Positions 23,661-32,594 of a DNA stretch of 64,000 bases are shown here, piece after piece (the stretch's first letter is position 1; every line of letters begins with the position of its first letter). A program made the translations under genes and the position numbers. Where the stretch lies: the NCBI GenBank assembly GCA_035499295.1, contig DATJZG010000082.1, positions 62,001 through 126,000 on the forward strand, given 5' to 3'. The notes beneath the pieces are model-generated. The model did no database searches. It worked only from the letters and a program-made list of their open reading frames with translations, and was not told where the DNA came from. Origin of the DNA: DATJZG01 sp035499295 (GTDB lineage Bacteria > Myxococcota > Myxococcia > Myxococcales > Anaeromyxobacteraceae).

Positions 23661-24548
23661 CTAGGCGGCCACCACCAGGCCGAAGCGCACCATCGCGTCC
23701 CGGATCTTCGCCAGGTTGGCCTCGGAGACCGTCCACAGGGGCAGCCGGATCTCCGGGCTCGCCTTGCCGAGCAGCGCCACCGCGGCCTTCACCGGGCCGG
23801 GGTTCGTCTCGATGAACATCACCCGATTGAGCTCGGCGAGCGCCACCTGCCTCTCGAGCGCCGTCGAGTGGTCGCCCTTCCGCGCCGCCACCACGAGCTC
23901 CTTCATCGCGCGGGGGGCGACGTTGCCGACCACCGAGATGACGCCGTGCCCGCCGCAGGCGATGTAGGGCAGGACCGTGAAGTCGTCGCCGGAGAGGAAG
24001 GCGATCCGGTCCTTGCCGACCTTCTCCACCAGCTGGATCTGCCGGTCCATGCTGGCGGTGGCCTCCTTGATGCCGGCGATGGCCCCGGCACGCGCCAGCC
24101 GGGCCACCGTCTCGGGCAGCATGTCCACGGCGGTGCGCCCCGGCACGTTGTAGGCCACCACCGGGAAGCCGACCGCGTCCCAGATGGCCATGTAGTGCCG
24201 GTAGAGCCCCTCCGCGGTCGGCTTGTTGTAGTAGGGGGTGACGACCAGGGCGGCGTCCGCCTTGAGCTCGCGGGCCATCTTCACGCCCTCGATGGCCTCG
24301 GCGGTGGAGTTGGAGCCGGCGCCAGCGATGACCTGGGCCCGGCCACGCGCCGCCTCCACCACGGTGCGGATCACGTCGACCCGCTCCTTGGCGGTGAGGG
24401 TGGCGCCCTCGCCGGTCGTTCCGCAGGGCACGATCCCGTCCGTGCCCTCGAGGATCTGCCACTCGGTGAGCTCGCGCAGCGCCCGGAGGTCGGGCTTGCC
24501 GTCCTTGAGCGGCGTGACGATGGCGACCATTGAGCCCTGCAGCTTCAT
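23661..24548 (-). CDS. dapA: 4-hydroxy-tetrahydrodipicolinate synthase
   Basis: DapA condenses pyruvate with aspartate semialdehyde. The product is 295 residues with PCGTTGEGATL (T44/T45), AYNVPGRT (Y133) and the Schiff-base lysine K161 in AGIKEAT, the same number as in Escherichia coli. It lies in the lysA-dapA-dapB order, 28 bases after lysA. Lysine feedback inhibition is possible in this family but cannot be read from the sequence here. Confidence 0.97.
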   Translation of the reverse strand: MKLQGSMVAIVTPLKDGKPDLRALRELTEWQILEGTDGIVPCGTTGEGATLTAKERVDVIRTVVEAARGRAQVIAGAGSNSTAEAIEGVKMARELKADAALVVTPYYNKPTAEGLYRHYMAIWDAVGFPVVAYNVPGRTAVDMLPETVARLARAGAIAGIKEATASMDRQIQLVEKVGKDRIAFLSGDDFTVLPYIACGGHGVISVVGNVAPRAMKELVVAARKGDHSTALERQVALAELNRVMFIETNPGPVKAAVALLGKASPEIRLPLWTVSEANLAKIRDAMVRFGLVVAA

Positions 24549-24576
24549 GGCGGTCCTCCGGGTTGGACGCTCGACT

Positions 24577-25863
24577 CTAGCCCATCCGACGGCGCCCCGT
24601 GAACCGGCGCTCCGGGGGGCGCGCCTTCTCGCCCCGGACGAGGTCCGGCCAGGTCTCCCGCTTGCGGGCCAGCCGGGCCGCGTCCCCCTCCACCAGCACC
24701 TCGGCCGCGCGCGGCCGGGAGTTGTAGTTGGAGGCCATGGCGAAGCCGTAGGCCCCGGCGGAGCGCACGCAGAGCAGGTCGTCCCGCTCGGGGAGGGGCA
24801 TCCTCCGCCCCTGCGCCAGGAAGTCCGACGACTCGCACACCGGGCCCACCACGTCGAGGACCGCCTGCTCGCGCCCGGCCGGGTCCCCGACGGGCTCGAT
24901 GTCGTGGTGGGCGCCGTAGAGGCTCGGGCGGACGAGGTCGTTCATGGCGGCGTCCACCACCGCGAAGCGCTTCCTCCCGCTCGTCTTCAGGTAGAGGACG
25001 CGGGTGACGAGCACGCCGGCGTTCCCCACCAGCACCCTGCCGGGCTCCAGGATCACCTCCCCCTCGAACCCCCGCAGCGCCCGCTTCACCGCCGCCCCGT
25101 ACTCGTCCGGGTGGGGCGGGGCCTCGTCCCGGTACTGGATGCCGAGCCCGCCGCCGATGTCGAGGTGGCGGAAGCGAAGGCCTTGGCGGGAGAGCTCGCC
25201 CATGAGCGCCCGGACGCGGGCGATGGCGTCGAGGAACGGCTCCACGGTGGTGATCTGCGATCCGATGTGGCAGGCGACCCCGCGGACCTCGAGCGCCGGA
25301 TCCTTGGCCGCGAGCGGGAAGAGGCGGCGCGCGTCCTCGACCGACACCCCGAACTTCGACTTCTTCAGCCCGGTGGCGATGTACGGGTGGGTGCGGGGGT
25401 CCACGTCCGGGTTCACGCGCAGCGCGACGGGGGCCCGCACCCCCAGCCGGCGGGCCACCACCGAGACGCGCCCCAGCTCTGGCCCGCTCTCCACGTTGAG
25501 GCAGCGGACGCGCTGCGCCAGGGCGAAGGCGATCTCCTCGTCGCGCTTGCCGACCCCGCTGTAGACCACCTTGCGCGGGTCGCCGCCGGCCTTCAGCACT
25601 CGGTAGAGCTCGCCCCCGGAGACGATGTCGAACCCGGCACCGAGCCGGGCGAGGAGGTTCAGGACCGCCAGGTTGGAGTTCGCCTTGATGGCGTAGCAGA
25701 CGAGGTGGTCGAGGCCGGAGAGCGAGCGGTCGAGGACCCGCCAGTGCCTGCGCAGGGTGGCGGTGGAGTAGACGTAAAGGGGCGTCCCGTAGGCCCGGGC
25801 GAGATCGGCGAGGGGGATCCTCTCCGCGCAGAGAACGCCACCGCGGCGCTGGAAGTGGTTCAT
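24577..25863 (-). CDS. lysA: Diaminopimelate decarboxylase
   Basis: This PLP enzyme makes L-lysine from meso-diaminopimelate. The 428-residue product has K60 in CYAIKANSN as the PLP lysine. It also has FDIVSGGE, HIGSQI, DIGGGLGI, EPGRVLVG, CESSDF and AGAYGF. ATG at 25863 overlaps the stop of the small lipoprotein gene (ATGA). A longer in-frame start at 25899 lies inside that gene and is unlikely. The C-terminal tail is arginine-rich. Confidence 0.97.
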   Translation of the reverse strand: MNHFQRRGGVLCAERIPLADLARAYGTPLYVYSTATLRRHWRVLDRSLSGLDHLVCYAIKANSNLAVLNLLARLGAGFDIVSGGELYRVLKAGGDPRKVVYSGVGKRDEEIAFALAQRVRCLNVESGPELGRVSVVARRLGVRAPVALRVNPDVDPRTHPYIATGLKKSKFGVSVEDARRLFPLAAKDPALEVRGVACHIGSQITTVEPFLDAIARVRALMGELSRQGLRFRHLDIGGGLGIQYRDEAPPHPDEYGAAVKRALRGFEGEVILEPGRVLVGNAGVLVTRVLYLKTSGRKRFAVVDAAMNDLVRPSLYGAHHDIEPVGDPAGREQAVLDVVGPVCESSDFLAQGRRMPLPERDDLLCVRSAGAYGFAMASNYNSRPRAAEVLVEGDAARLARKRETWPDLVRGEKARPPERRFTGRRRMG

Positions 25864-26036
25864 CGGTCGCAGGGTCCTCCGTCCCGGGCGGCGTCGCACG
25901 GGCTCCCGCCGTCGGGAGCCCCGGGACCCGCGTCGGAGGCGGTCCCCGCGCCCTCCGCCCGCGGCGGCCGGGGCGGGGCCTTCACCCCGCAGGCGGCGGC
26001 CGCCAGGGCCAGCGCGAGGAGGAGGGCCCGCCTCAC
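25860..26036 (-). CDS. Small lipoprotein, LptM/LppL-like
   Basis: A 58-residue lipoprotein squeezed between argH and lysA with start/stop overlaps on both sides (GTGA at 26036, ATGA at 25863). The signal (RRALLLALALAAAAC) ends in a lipobox cysteine followed by GVKAPPRPP. That matches the CGxKGP-type start of LptM (YifL/LppL), the outer-membrane lipoprotein that helps mature the LptD/E lipopolysaccharide transporter. In Pseudomonas and enterobacteria the homologous gene also sits beside lysA/dapF, which supports the call. The remaining tail is low-complexity and ends with two cysteines. Assignment rests on a short motif plus position. Confidence 0.65.
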   Translation of the reverse strand: MRRALLLALALAAAACGVKAPPRPPRAEGAGTASDAGPGAPDGGSPCDAARDGGPCDR

Positions 26037-27427
26037 CGGGAAAGCTCCCTCTCCCAGCGCGCGATCTGGCGGGCCACCTGGCGCGGCCCGGGGGCGCCCG
26101 GGAGCTCGCGCCTTCGCAGGCTCCGCCCGGGGTCGAAGCAGCGCGCCACGTCTCGCCCGAAGGCGGGGTGGAACGCCTTCCACTCCCGAACGGTCAGGCT
26201 CGAGAGCGCCCTCCCCTCCCGGCCGGCGAAGGCGGCGGCGGCGCCCACCGCCTCGTGCGCCTCCCGGAAGGGCACGCCGCGGCCCACCAGGTGCTCGGCG
26301 ACGTCGGTGGCGAGAGACTCCCCGCCGCCGAGCGCCTCGCCCATCCGCCGGGCGTCGAAGCGCGCCGTCTCGAGGGCGCCGGCGAGCGCCAAGAGCGTCT
26401 CCTCGAGCGCCCGCGGCGCGCCCAGCAGCGGCCGCTTGTCCTCCTGCAGGTCGCGGTTGTAGCTGAGCGGCAGGCTCTTCAGGACCGCCAGCATCGACAC
26501 CAGGTCTCCGAGGGCGCGCCCGGCCCGGCCGCGGGCCAGCTCCGCCACGTCCGGAGTCTTCTTCTGCGGCATGAGTGAGCTGCCGGTGGCGAAGGAGTCG
26601 TCGAGTTCCATGAACCCGAACTCCTTCGTGGTCCAGAGCACCACCTCTTCGCCCAGCCGCGACAGGTGGACGGCGGCGAGCGCGCAGTCGAAGACGAGTT
26701 CCACCGCGCTGTCGCGGTCGCTCACCGCATCGAGCGAGTTCGCGGTCACGCCCGAGAGGCCGAGCTCCCGCGCCGTCCTGGCCCGGTCGAGCGGCAGCGT
26801 GGTCCCGGCGAGCGCCCCGGACCCGAGCGGCGAGACCGCCGCGCGGCGCGCCGTCTCGCCCAGCCGCTGCCGGTCCCGACCCAGCATCTCCAGGTAGGCG
26901 AGCAGGTGGTGCGCGAGCGACACCGGCTGGGCCCGCTGCAGGTGCGTGTAGCCCGGCATGAGGGTGTCGCGGTGGCGCTTCGCCTGGGCGAGGAGGGCGC
27001 GCATGAGGGCGCGCAGGGCGAGGTCGCAGCGCCGGCACGCCTCGACGATGAAGAGCCGCTCGTCGAGCGCCACCTGATCGTTGCGGCTGCGCCCGGCGTG
27101 GAGGTAGCCGGCGTCGCGGCCCACGATCTCCCCCAGGCGGCGCTCCACATGGGTGTGGACGTCCTCCAGCCTCGGATCGGGCCGGATCTTGCCCGCCGCG
27201 AACTCCCTGCGGACCTGCTCCAGACCGCGCCGGATTCTCCGGGCGGCGGCCGCGGGTACGATCCCCTGGGCGGCGAGCATGGAGACGTGGGCCTGGCTGC
27301 CGCGGATGTCCTCGGCGAAGAGGGCGCCGTCGTCCTGGATGGAAACGGACATCCGCACCAGGCGCGGGTCGGCCTCCCCGGCGAGCGCGGCGCGGGAGAT
27401 GGGCTTTGCCTTCCTTGGCTTCTTCAT
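26033..27427 (-). CDS. argH: Argininosuccinate lyase
   Basis: ArgH releases arginine and fumarate in the last step of arginine synthesis. The 464-residue product has VHTHVERRL, HAGRSRNDQVA, YTHLQRAQPVS, and the superfamily signature GSSLMPQKKTPD, where KT replaces the more usual KN. ATG at 27427 starts a family-like N-terminus (MKKPRKAKP), while a frame start at 27490 adds non-conserved residues. It is the first gene of the argH-lptM-lysA-dapA-dapB-FAH-folK series on the minus strand. Confidence 0.94.
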   Translation of the reverse strand: MKKPRKAKPISRAALAGEADPRLVRMSVSIQDDGALFAEDIRGSQAHVSMLAAQGIVPAAAARRIRRGLEQVRREFAAGKIRPDPRLEDVHTHVERRLGEIVGRDAGYLHAGRSRNDQVALDERLFIVEACRRCDLALRALMRALLAQAKRHRDTLMPGYTHLQRAQPVSLAHHLLAYLEMLGRDRQRLGETARRAAVSPLGSGALAGTTLPLDRARTARELGLSGVTANSLDAVSDRDSAVELVFDCALAAVHLSRLGEEVVLWTTKEFGFMELDDSFATGSSLMPQKKTPDVAELARGRAGRALGDLVSMLAVLKSLPLSYNRDLQEDKRPLLGAPRALEETLLALAGALETARFDARRMGEALGGGESLATDVAEHLVGRGVPFREAHEAVGAAAAFAGREGRALSSLTVREWKAFHPAFGRDVARCFDPGRSLRRRELPGAPGPRQVARQIARWERELSR

Positions 27428-27494
27428 CGGGGCGGGCGAGGCTACCACGCCCGGCGCCGCCGTTGTACGGCCGGGGCAAGGGGTCCACACGCCG

Positions 27495-29333
27495 CTAGTA
27501 GACGATTCCCACTCCGGCGTGGAGGTACTGCGCGATCCCAGAGGGGGTGTTGACGGTCGTCACTCCGCTCACCGTGCTGTTCACGTTGAGCGCGGAGAGG
27601 GCCTTCAGTAGCCCGTAGCTCAGGAAGAAGACGAAGCCGTCGTCGGAGTGATACTTCACTCCGAGGTCCACCTCCACCCCGAGCGGCCGGTTCGTCATCG
27701 ACGGGGTGGCGTAGGCGTCGAACGCCTGCGAGTAGACGACCTGGGCCCAGGTGTTGAGCCCCTCCAGGATGTCCCAGCGGAAGGTGGGCTTCGCGTACCA
27801 GCCGTTCGTCACCGTTCCGATGAGCTCGTGCCAGAGGATGAGATCGACCTGGTAGGCCGGGTTGAACCGGTAGTTGTTGAGGCTCCCCGAACCGGTGGCC
27901 GGGTACTGCTGGCCGTCGAAGGTGCCAGGGGTGGTGGTGCACACCGGGTAGGGGACGTGGGTGTAGTCGCAGCTCCGCCCCGGGTAGACGCCCATGCCGG
28001 GCCCGGCGCCGGCGGTGGCGGCGCCGAACTCGGCCCCCACCGTGACCTTGCCCGCCTCCCCCAGCTTGTCCTTGAAGCGCAGGGCGGCGCCTCCCTGGCG
28101 AATGTTCACCGGTCCCACCGGGTTGGCGGGATCGAAGGAGACGTTGCCGATGCTGCCGAAGATCCCGATCGCCTCGGCCTCGAGCTCGAGCTTCTTCGTG
28201 GTCAGGCGCCCGAACAGGTCGAGCGTCCCGGCGTTGGCGCTGCGCGACACCTGGGCGACGTTGTCCGGCAGCGGCGCCTGGAAGGAGAGGGAGGTGAGCC
28301 CGACCGACTGCGTCTTGTAGCTGAAGAGCAGCCCGTAGTTGATGCTGGCGAGCCCCTTCTCCAGCTTGCGCTTCTGCTGGTCGGGCGTGTCCTCGCGCAC
28401 CACCCGGATGCCGATGGAACCCACGTCGTCGGCGTCGGAGAAGTTCATCGGCTGGCCGATACCAGTGGGGTTGGCGTTGTAGACGAGCCCCGCGCTGTAC
28501 CAGTCGTAGAAGGGGATGATGGTGATTCCGCCCAGGACCATGCCGATGGGGATGGCGAACTGGATGCGGTCGACGTTGTCGCCGTAGTCGTTGTCGATGT
28601 CGTTGCCGGCGTTCTCGTAGATGCCCATGCCCCACTGGGCGGGCATCCGCCCGAAGGAGAGGAGCCCCACGGGCGTCTGCACCTCGCCCCAGATGCGCTG
28701 GACGTCGACCGAGTTCGAGAACCAGTTCCCGGTGCTCGGCGGGACCTGGCCGTTCGAGAGGTACTCGAGGTTGTTGTAGTTCGGCCCGACCGGGGTGGAG
28801 CCGAGCACCACGTTGTTGAGGAAGTCGATGGTGGAGCGAATGCGCACCTGCTCGGAGACGTTGAAGGTCGAGTCCACCCGCAAACGCATGTTGCCGCTCG
28901 TCTGCGTGCCGTTGTGGTCGATGTTGGTGGCGCGCCCGAGCCACAGGTACCAGCCCGAGGGGTCGGCTGGCAGGCCCAGGTTCATGTTGCTGAAGAGGTC
29001 CCAGCGGAAGCGGAAGTAGCCGTTGAGCTCGAGGAACTGGAGCTTCTTCTTCTCCTCTTGCTCGCCCATGAACTCGGCCGCCGACTGGGCCCCCTGGATC
29101 TCGGCCCGGACCTCGTCGCGCAGCTGCTCCTTCACCTTGGCGACCTCCCGCTGCACCGCCTCCTGGACCTGCCGGTCGATCTCCGACTGGCCCGGGGAAG
29201 GGAGCGCGAGGGGAGCCGTGCCCTCCGCAGGCGCCTTCGCCGGATCCGCAGGGGCGGCGGCCGGGGGAGTCTGCGCCTCGGCCACGCCCAGCCACAAGCG
29301 GACGGAGAGAGCGAGAAGAAGGGGGCGCGTCAT
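27495..29333 (-). CDS. Outer-membrane beta-barrel protein (myxobacterial TIGR04551-like)
   Basis: A 612-residue exported protein. The signal peptide ends near AEA (residue about 20). A Pro/Ala-rich stretch and a short coiled coil (residues about 50-90, EIDRQVQEAVQREV and on) follow, as in porins that trimerise or bind peptidoglycan. The rest is strand-rich (NGYFRFRWDLF, GEVQTPVGLLSFGRMP) and ends in an aromatic residue (GIVY), typical of a porin-like barrel. It resembles, from memory, the TIGR04551 family reported from myxobacteria. The substrate is unknown. A TTGACC -35-like box (minus, 29366-29371) overlaps the mce stop codon, and GAGGG precedes the ATG. Confidence 0.75.
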   Translation of the reverse strand: MTRPLLLALSVRLWLGVAEAQTPPAAAPADPAKAPAEGTAPLALPSPGQSEIDRQVQEAVQREVAKVKEQLRDEVRAEIQGAQSAAEFMGEQEEKKKLQFLELNGYFRFRWDLFSNMNLGLPADPSGWYLWLGRATNIDHNGTQTSGNMRLRVDSTFNVSEQVRIRSTIDFLNNVVLGSTPVGPNYNNLEYLSNGQVPPSTGNWFSNSVDVQRIWGEVQTPVGLLSFGRMPAQWGMGIYENAGNDIDNDYGDNVDRIQFAIPIGMVLGGITIIPFYDWYSAGLVYNANPTGIGQPMNFSDADDVGSIGIRVVREDTPDQQKRKLEKGLASINYGLLFSYKTQSVGLTSLSFQAPLPDNVAQVSRSANAGTLDLFGRLTTKKLELEAEAIGIFGSIGNVSFDPANPVGPVNIRQGGAALRFKDKLGEAGKVTVGAEFGAATAGAGPGMGVYPGRSCDYTHVPYPVCTTTPGTFDGQQYPATGSGSLNNYRFNPAYQVDLILWHELIGTVTNGWYAKPTFRWDILEGLNTWAQVVYSQAFDAYATPSMTNRPLGVEVDLGVKYHSDDGFVFFLSYGLLKALSALNVNSTVSGVTTVNTPSGIAQYLHAGVGIVY

Positions 29334-29367
29334 GGTGCCCTCACTAATCATGCGGCTCGTTCCGCGG

Positions 29368-29775
29368 TCAAGGAATCTCGGGCCCCTGCCGCAGCTCCAC
29401 CAGCACTCCGCGACTGCCCTTCGGGTGAACGAAGGCGACCCGGGCTCCTCCGGCCCCGGGGCGCGGCTTCTCGTCGAGGAGCGGCGCTCCCTGAGCCCGC
29501 AGCGCCGCCATCGCCTTCTCGATGTCGGGCACCTCGAGACAGACGTGGTGCAGCCCCTCGCCCCGCTTCTCGATGGCCTTCGCCATGGGGCTGTCCGGGC
29601 CGCTCGGGGAGACGAGCTCGATGCGCCCCGCCCCGTGCCCGAAGATGGCCACCCGCACCTTCTCCGTCGGCACCTCCTCCACCTCGGCGAGTTCCAGCCC
29701 GTACACGTCCCGGTAGAGGCGGATGGCCGCCTCCAGATCGGAGACGAGGATGGCCACGTGATCGAGACCCTTCAT
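29368..29775 (-). CDS. mce: Methylmalonyl-CoA epimerase
   Basis: This glyoxalase-fold metalloenzyme interconverts the two epimers of methylmalonyl-CoA in propionate, odd-chain and branched-chain catabolism. It is 135 residues. Two beta-alpha-beta-beta-beta modules carry the metal ligands LDHVAI (His), GRIELVSP (Glu), LHHVCLEV (His) and LVELRQG (Glu). ATG at 29775 starts the conserved MKGLDHVAI; the longer frame to 29832 is not conserved. It is 34 bases upstream of the outer-membrane protein gene. The ScfR-like regulator at 35 kb belongs to a family tied to short-chain acyl-CoA use, but no direct link is visible. Confidence 0.94.
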   Translation of the reverse strand: MKGLDHVAILVSDLEAAIRLYRDVYGLELAEVEEVPTEKVRVAIFGHGAGRIELVSPSGPDSPMAKAIEKRGEGLHHVCLEVPDIEKAMAALRAQGAPLLDEKPRPGAGGARVAFVHPKGSRGVLVELRQGPEIP

Positions 29776-29857
29776 GCTTCCTCCGCGGGTGTGAGGAGGC
29801 CGCATCAAAGACGGGCCGTCCGGTGGAGTCAACCGGGTCCTCGCTGCCTCCCCGCGC

Positions 29858-31369
29858 TCACAGGGCGCGCGGCTCGGCCTTGCTCACCCGGAGCGACCCG
29901 ATGAGCCCGACCGCGTCCACCTTGGCACCCCGGCCCAGAGTGACGTGGGTGGCGTCGGCCACGTCCTGGCCGAAGGTCGGGTCGACCGGGATCCACTCGT
30001 CGCCGACGTTCACCTCGGCCCAGGCGTGCCAGTAGAGCCCGGCTCCGCCCTCGCCGTAGTTCGCGTAGACGAGCCCGTAGACCTCGCGGGCAGGGATTCC
30101 GGCCGCGCGCGCCAGGGCGACGAAGAGCAGGGCGTGCTCGGTGCAGTCCCCCTTGCCGGTTCTCAGGACCTCGCTCGCCCGGTCGCGGCTCTGGCCGTAG
30201 ACCTTCTCCAGCCGCCGGTTCACCTCCCTCGACAGCTTGCGCGCCGCTGCCCACCGCCCCTGGGTCTTCCCGGCCACGCGATCGGCGAGTGCGCGCAGGT
30301 CGGGGTGGTCCCAGTCGACCTCGGGAGTCGCCTCCAGGTCCTCGCCGCCGCTCGGGTCCGGCCGAAGCCTCGGCACATCCTTCGCCGGGTCGTCGGCCGC
30401 CGGCCGGCGCGCGGTGACAGTGAGGAGCGTCTCCCCGGCCCCGCCGGGGGCGACCACCTGGCGCTCGTCCTTGCCGTGGAAGCTCGCCGGCAGCCCTTGG
30501 AAGGTGTAGGTGATCGACATGGGCACCCCGCGCGGCAACGGGCCCGGGAGCGCCACGCGGGAGAGGTTGAAGAGGTCGACCACGTCGGTGCGGCGAGCGG
30601 TCTCCTCCGGCTCGGCCTTCGCCACCAGCGCGTCCCCGTAACGGAACTCGAGGGTGCGGCCGTCGTCGGCGACGAAGACCTTCGCCGTGATGCGATCGCC
30701 GTCCTCGAGCTCTTCCACCACCGAGACCGGAACCGCCACGCCGGCGCCGCCGAGGACGGCGCGCTCCAGGTAGCGGTCGAGCACCTTCTTCTCGCGCAGC
30801 TGCTCGATCTCGAACTGGGTGCCGGCCACCGATCCGCAGCGGGCGGCGGCCAGGCGGGCCGCGTCGGCCTGCTCGGCGGTCTCCCCCGGGAGCTTCACCT
30901 CCCTCTTCTGCGTTCCGTCCTCGGCCACGAGCGTGAGCGCACAGGTCGTAGGGCCGCACTCGAGGGTCGCCTTGCGGTTGCCGCCGTCGCCGGTCCGCTC
31001 GCTCCGGTAGGAGAGCAGCCGCCCGCGCGGCGCCGCCTCGTACACCTTCTCGTCGACCTGGCCGCGGCGGACCGACCCCGGTCCCACCTTGGCCTCGACG
31101 ACCATCTCCTGGCGGGCGACGAGGACCTCCCTCCCGTTTCGCACCTGCTTCCCCACCTCGGTGCGAAGCCAGCCCGCCTTCCGGTTGACGAGGTAGAGGC
31201 CGAACCACTCCACCCCCGGCGGCCGCTTCACCGCCAGGACGGAGAGGTCCGGCCGACAGACGGGGCCGCTCGCCGCCGCCTTCGGGGCCGGCCGGGCGGC
31301 GGAAGGGTCGGCGGGCGCCGGCGGGGGGGCGAGGAGGAAGGCGGCGAGGAGGAAGGCGGGGACGCTCAT
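29858..31369 (-). CDS. Secreted transglutaminase-like protein
   Basis: A 503-residue exported protein with a hydrophobic N-terminal signal (VPAFLLAAFLLAP). The first 330 residues are beta-rich and unassigned. The C-terminal transglutaminase core has the catalytic triad C409 (GKGDCTEH), H448 (LYWHAWAEV) and D463 (VDPTFGQ). Bacterial relatives of this papain-like fold are more often proteases or peptide-modifying enzymes than true crosslinkers. It is divergent from spmA, with a purine-rich ribosome site (GAAGGAG) upstream, and ends 82 bases before mce. Confidence 0.85.
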   Translation of the reverse strand: MSVPAFLLAAFLLAPPPAPADPSAARPAPKAAASGPVCRPDLSVLAVKRPPGVEWFGLYLVNRKAGWLRTEVGKQVRNGREVLVARQEMVVEAKVGPGSVRRGQVDEKVYEAAPRGRLLSYRSERTGDGGNRKATLECGPTTCALTLVAEDGTQKREVKLPGETAEQADAARLAAARCGSVAGTQFEIEQLREKKVLDRYLERAVLGGAGVAVPVSVVEELEDGDRITAKVFVADDGRTLEFRYGDALVAKAEPEETARRTDVVDLFNLSRVALPGPLPRGVPMSITYTFQGLPASFHGKDERQVVAPGGAGETLLTVTARRPAADDPAKDVPRLRPDPSGGEDLEATPEVDWDHPDLRALADRVAGKTQGRWAAARKLSREVNRRLEKVYGQSRDRASEVLRTGKGDCTEHALLFVALARAAGIPAREVYGLVYANYGEGGAGLYWHAWAEVNVGDEWIPVDPTFGQDVADATHVTLGRGAKVDAVGLIGSLRVSKAEPRAL

Positions 31370-31447
31370 CGTGCGGGGGCTCCTTCGGGTCCTCGGGTTC
31401 TAACAGAAACTGGCGTTCTGCTCGCGGCCGGTCTCTGATCCGTCGCG

Positions 31448-32065
31448 ATGAGCGTCGTCTGGGTGCTGCTCCTCGCCACCTCGGTGGCCATCGCCGCCGC
31501 CAAGGGGCGCGTCGGCGCCCTCCCCGCGGCCATCGCCGAGTCCGCCGGTGCCGCGGTCACCCTCTCCCTCGCGCTCGTGGGGGTGCTCACCCTCTGGCTC
31601 GGCCTCATGAAGGTGGCCGAGCAGGCCGGGCTCGTCCGCGCGCTGGGCCGCGCCGCCCGGCCGATCCTGCGCCGCCTCTTCCCCGAGGTCCCGGCGGACT
31701 CGCCGGCCCTCGGGGCCATGGTGATGAACATCGCCGCCAACATGCTGGGGCTCGGGAACGCCGCCACTCCCTTCGGCCTGAAGGCCATGGAGGAGCTCGA
31801 GAGGGCAAATCCCCACCCCGGGACCGCCACCGACGCCCAGGCGCTGTTCTGCGCTTTGAACACCGCGAGCCTCCAGATCGTTCCGGCGACCGTCATCGCC
31901 CTGAGGGCCGCTGCCGGCGCCCGGCAGCCGGCGGACGTCCTCGGGGCCACGCTGCTCGCCTCCGCCTGCGCCACCGCGACGGCGATCGTGTCGGCGATCC
32001 TCTTGCGGCGCCTCTACCCGGCGCCCCGGGCCGCGCCGGCGAGCGAGGAGGAGCCCGGTGCTTAG
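31448..32065 (+). CDS. spmA: Spore maturation protein A-like membrane protein
   Basis: A 205-residue integral membrane protein of the SpmA/nucleoside-recognition (Gate) family with about five hydrophobic segments. The conserved block NIAANMLGLGNAATPFGLKAM is recognisable. In Bacillus SpmA/SpmB affect spore core dehydration, but the pair is widespread in non-sporulating bacteria, where the role is unclear and transport is suspected. Its end overlaps spmB, so the two subunits are made together. ATG at 31448 has no strong Shine-Dalgarno. Confidence 0.88.
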   Translation: MSVVWVLLLATSVAIAAAKGRVGALPAAIAESAGAAVTLSLALVGVLTLWLGLMKVAEQAGLVRALGRAARPILRRLFPEVPADSPALGAMVMNIAANMLGLGNAATPFGLKAMEELERANPHPGTATDAQALFCALNTASLQIVPATVIALRAAAGARQPADVLGATLLASACATATAIVSAILLRRLYPAPRAAPASEEEPGA

Positions 32066-32594
32066 GGCGGCGCTCGAGGCCCTCTCCACATGGACCGTCC
32101 CCCTCGTGGTGGCGGGCATTCCCCTCTACGCCCTCTCCCGCAAGGTGAAGGTGTACCCCGCCTTCCTGGAGGGGGCGAAGGAGGGCTTCCAGGTCGCCGT
32201 CCGGATCATCCCGGCCGTGGTGGCGGTATTCGTGGCGCTGGGGATGCTGCGGGCCTCCGGGGGGATGGAGGCGATCGCCGCTTTGCTCTCGCCCCTCACC
32301 GGCTGGCTCGGCATCCCCCCGAGCGTGCTCCCGGTGGCGCTCGTCCGCCCCCTCTCGGGCGGGGCCGCGCTCGGGGTGTTGGGCGACGTCCTGCGCAGCG
32401 AGGGGCCGGACAGCCGGGCCGGGGTTCTCGCCTCGGTGATGGCGGGCTCCACCGAGACCACCTTCTACGTGCTGGCGGTCTACTTCGGGGCGGTGGGGGT
32501 CTCGCGCTACCGCCAGGCGCTCCCCGCCGGGCTCCTCGCCGACCTGGCCGGGGTGGCGGCCTCGGTGGTGGTGGTGAGGGCGCTCTTCGGGTAG
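32058..32594 (+). CDS. spmB: Spore maturation protein B-like membrane protein
   Basis: A 178-residue partner of SpmA with four or five membrane segments and the Gate-family motifs VRPLSGGAALG and MAGSTETTFYVLAVYFG. GTG at 32058 lies inside the end of spmA, overlapping by 8 bases. The two Gate halves probably form one membrane complex. The 271-base stretch after it (32595-32865) contains no gene I trust, only an imperfect GC hairpin at 32741-32768 and arginine-rich open frames on the minus strand. Confidence 0.88.
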   Translation: MLRAALEALSTWTVPLVVAGIPLYALSRKVKVYPAFLEGAKEGFQVAVRIIPAVVAVFVALGMLRASGGMEAIAALLSPLTGWLGIPPSVLPVALVRPLSGGAALGVLGDVLRSEGPDSRAGVLASVMAGSTETTFYVLAVYFGAVGVSRYRQALPAGLLADLAGVAASVVVVRALFG

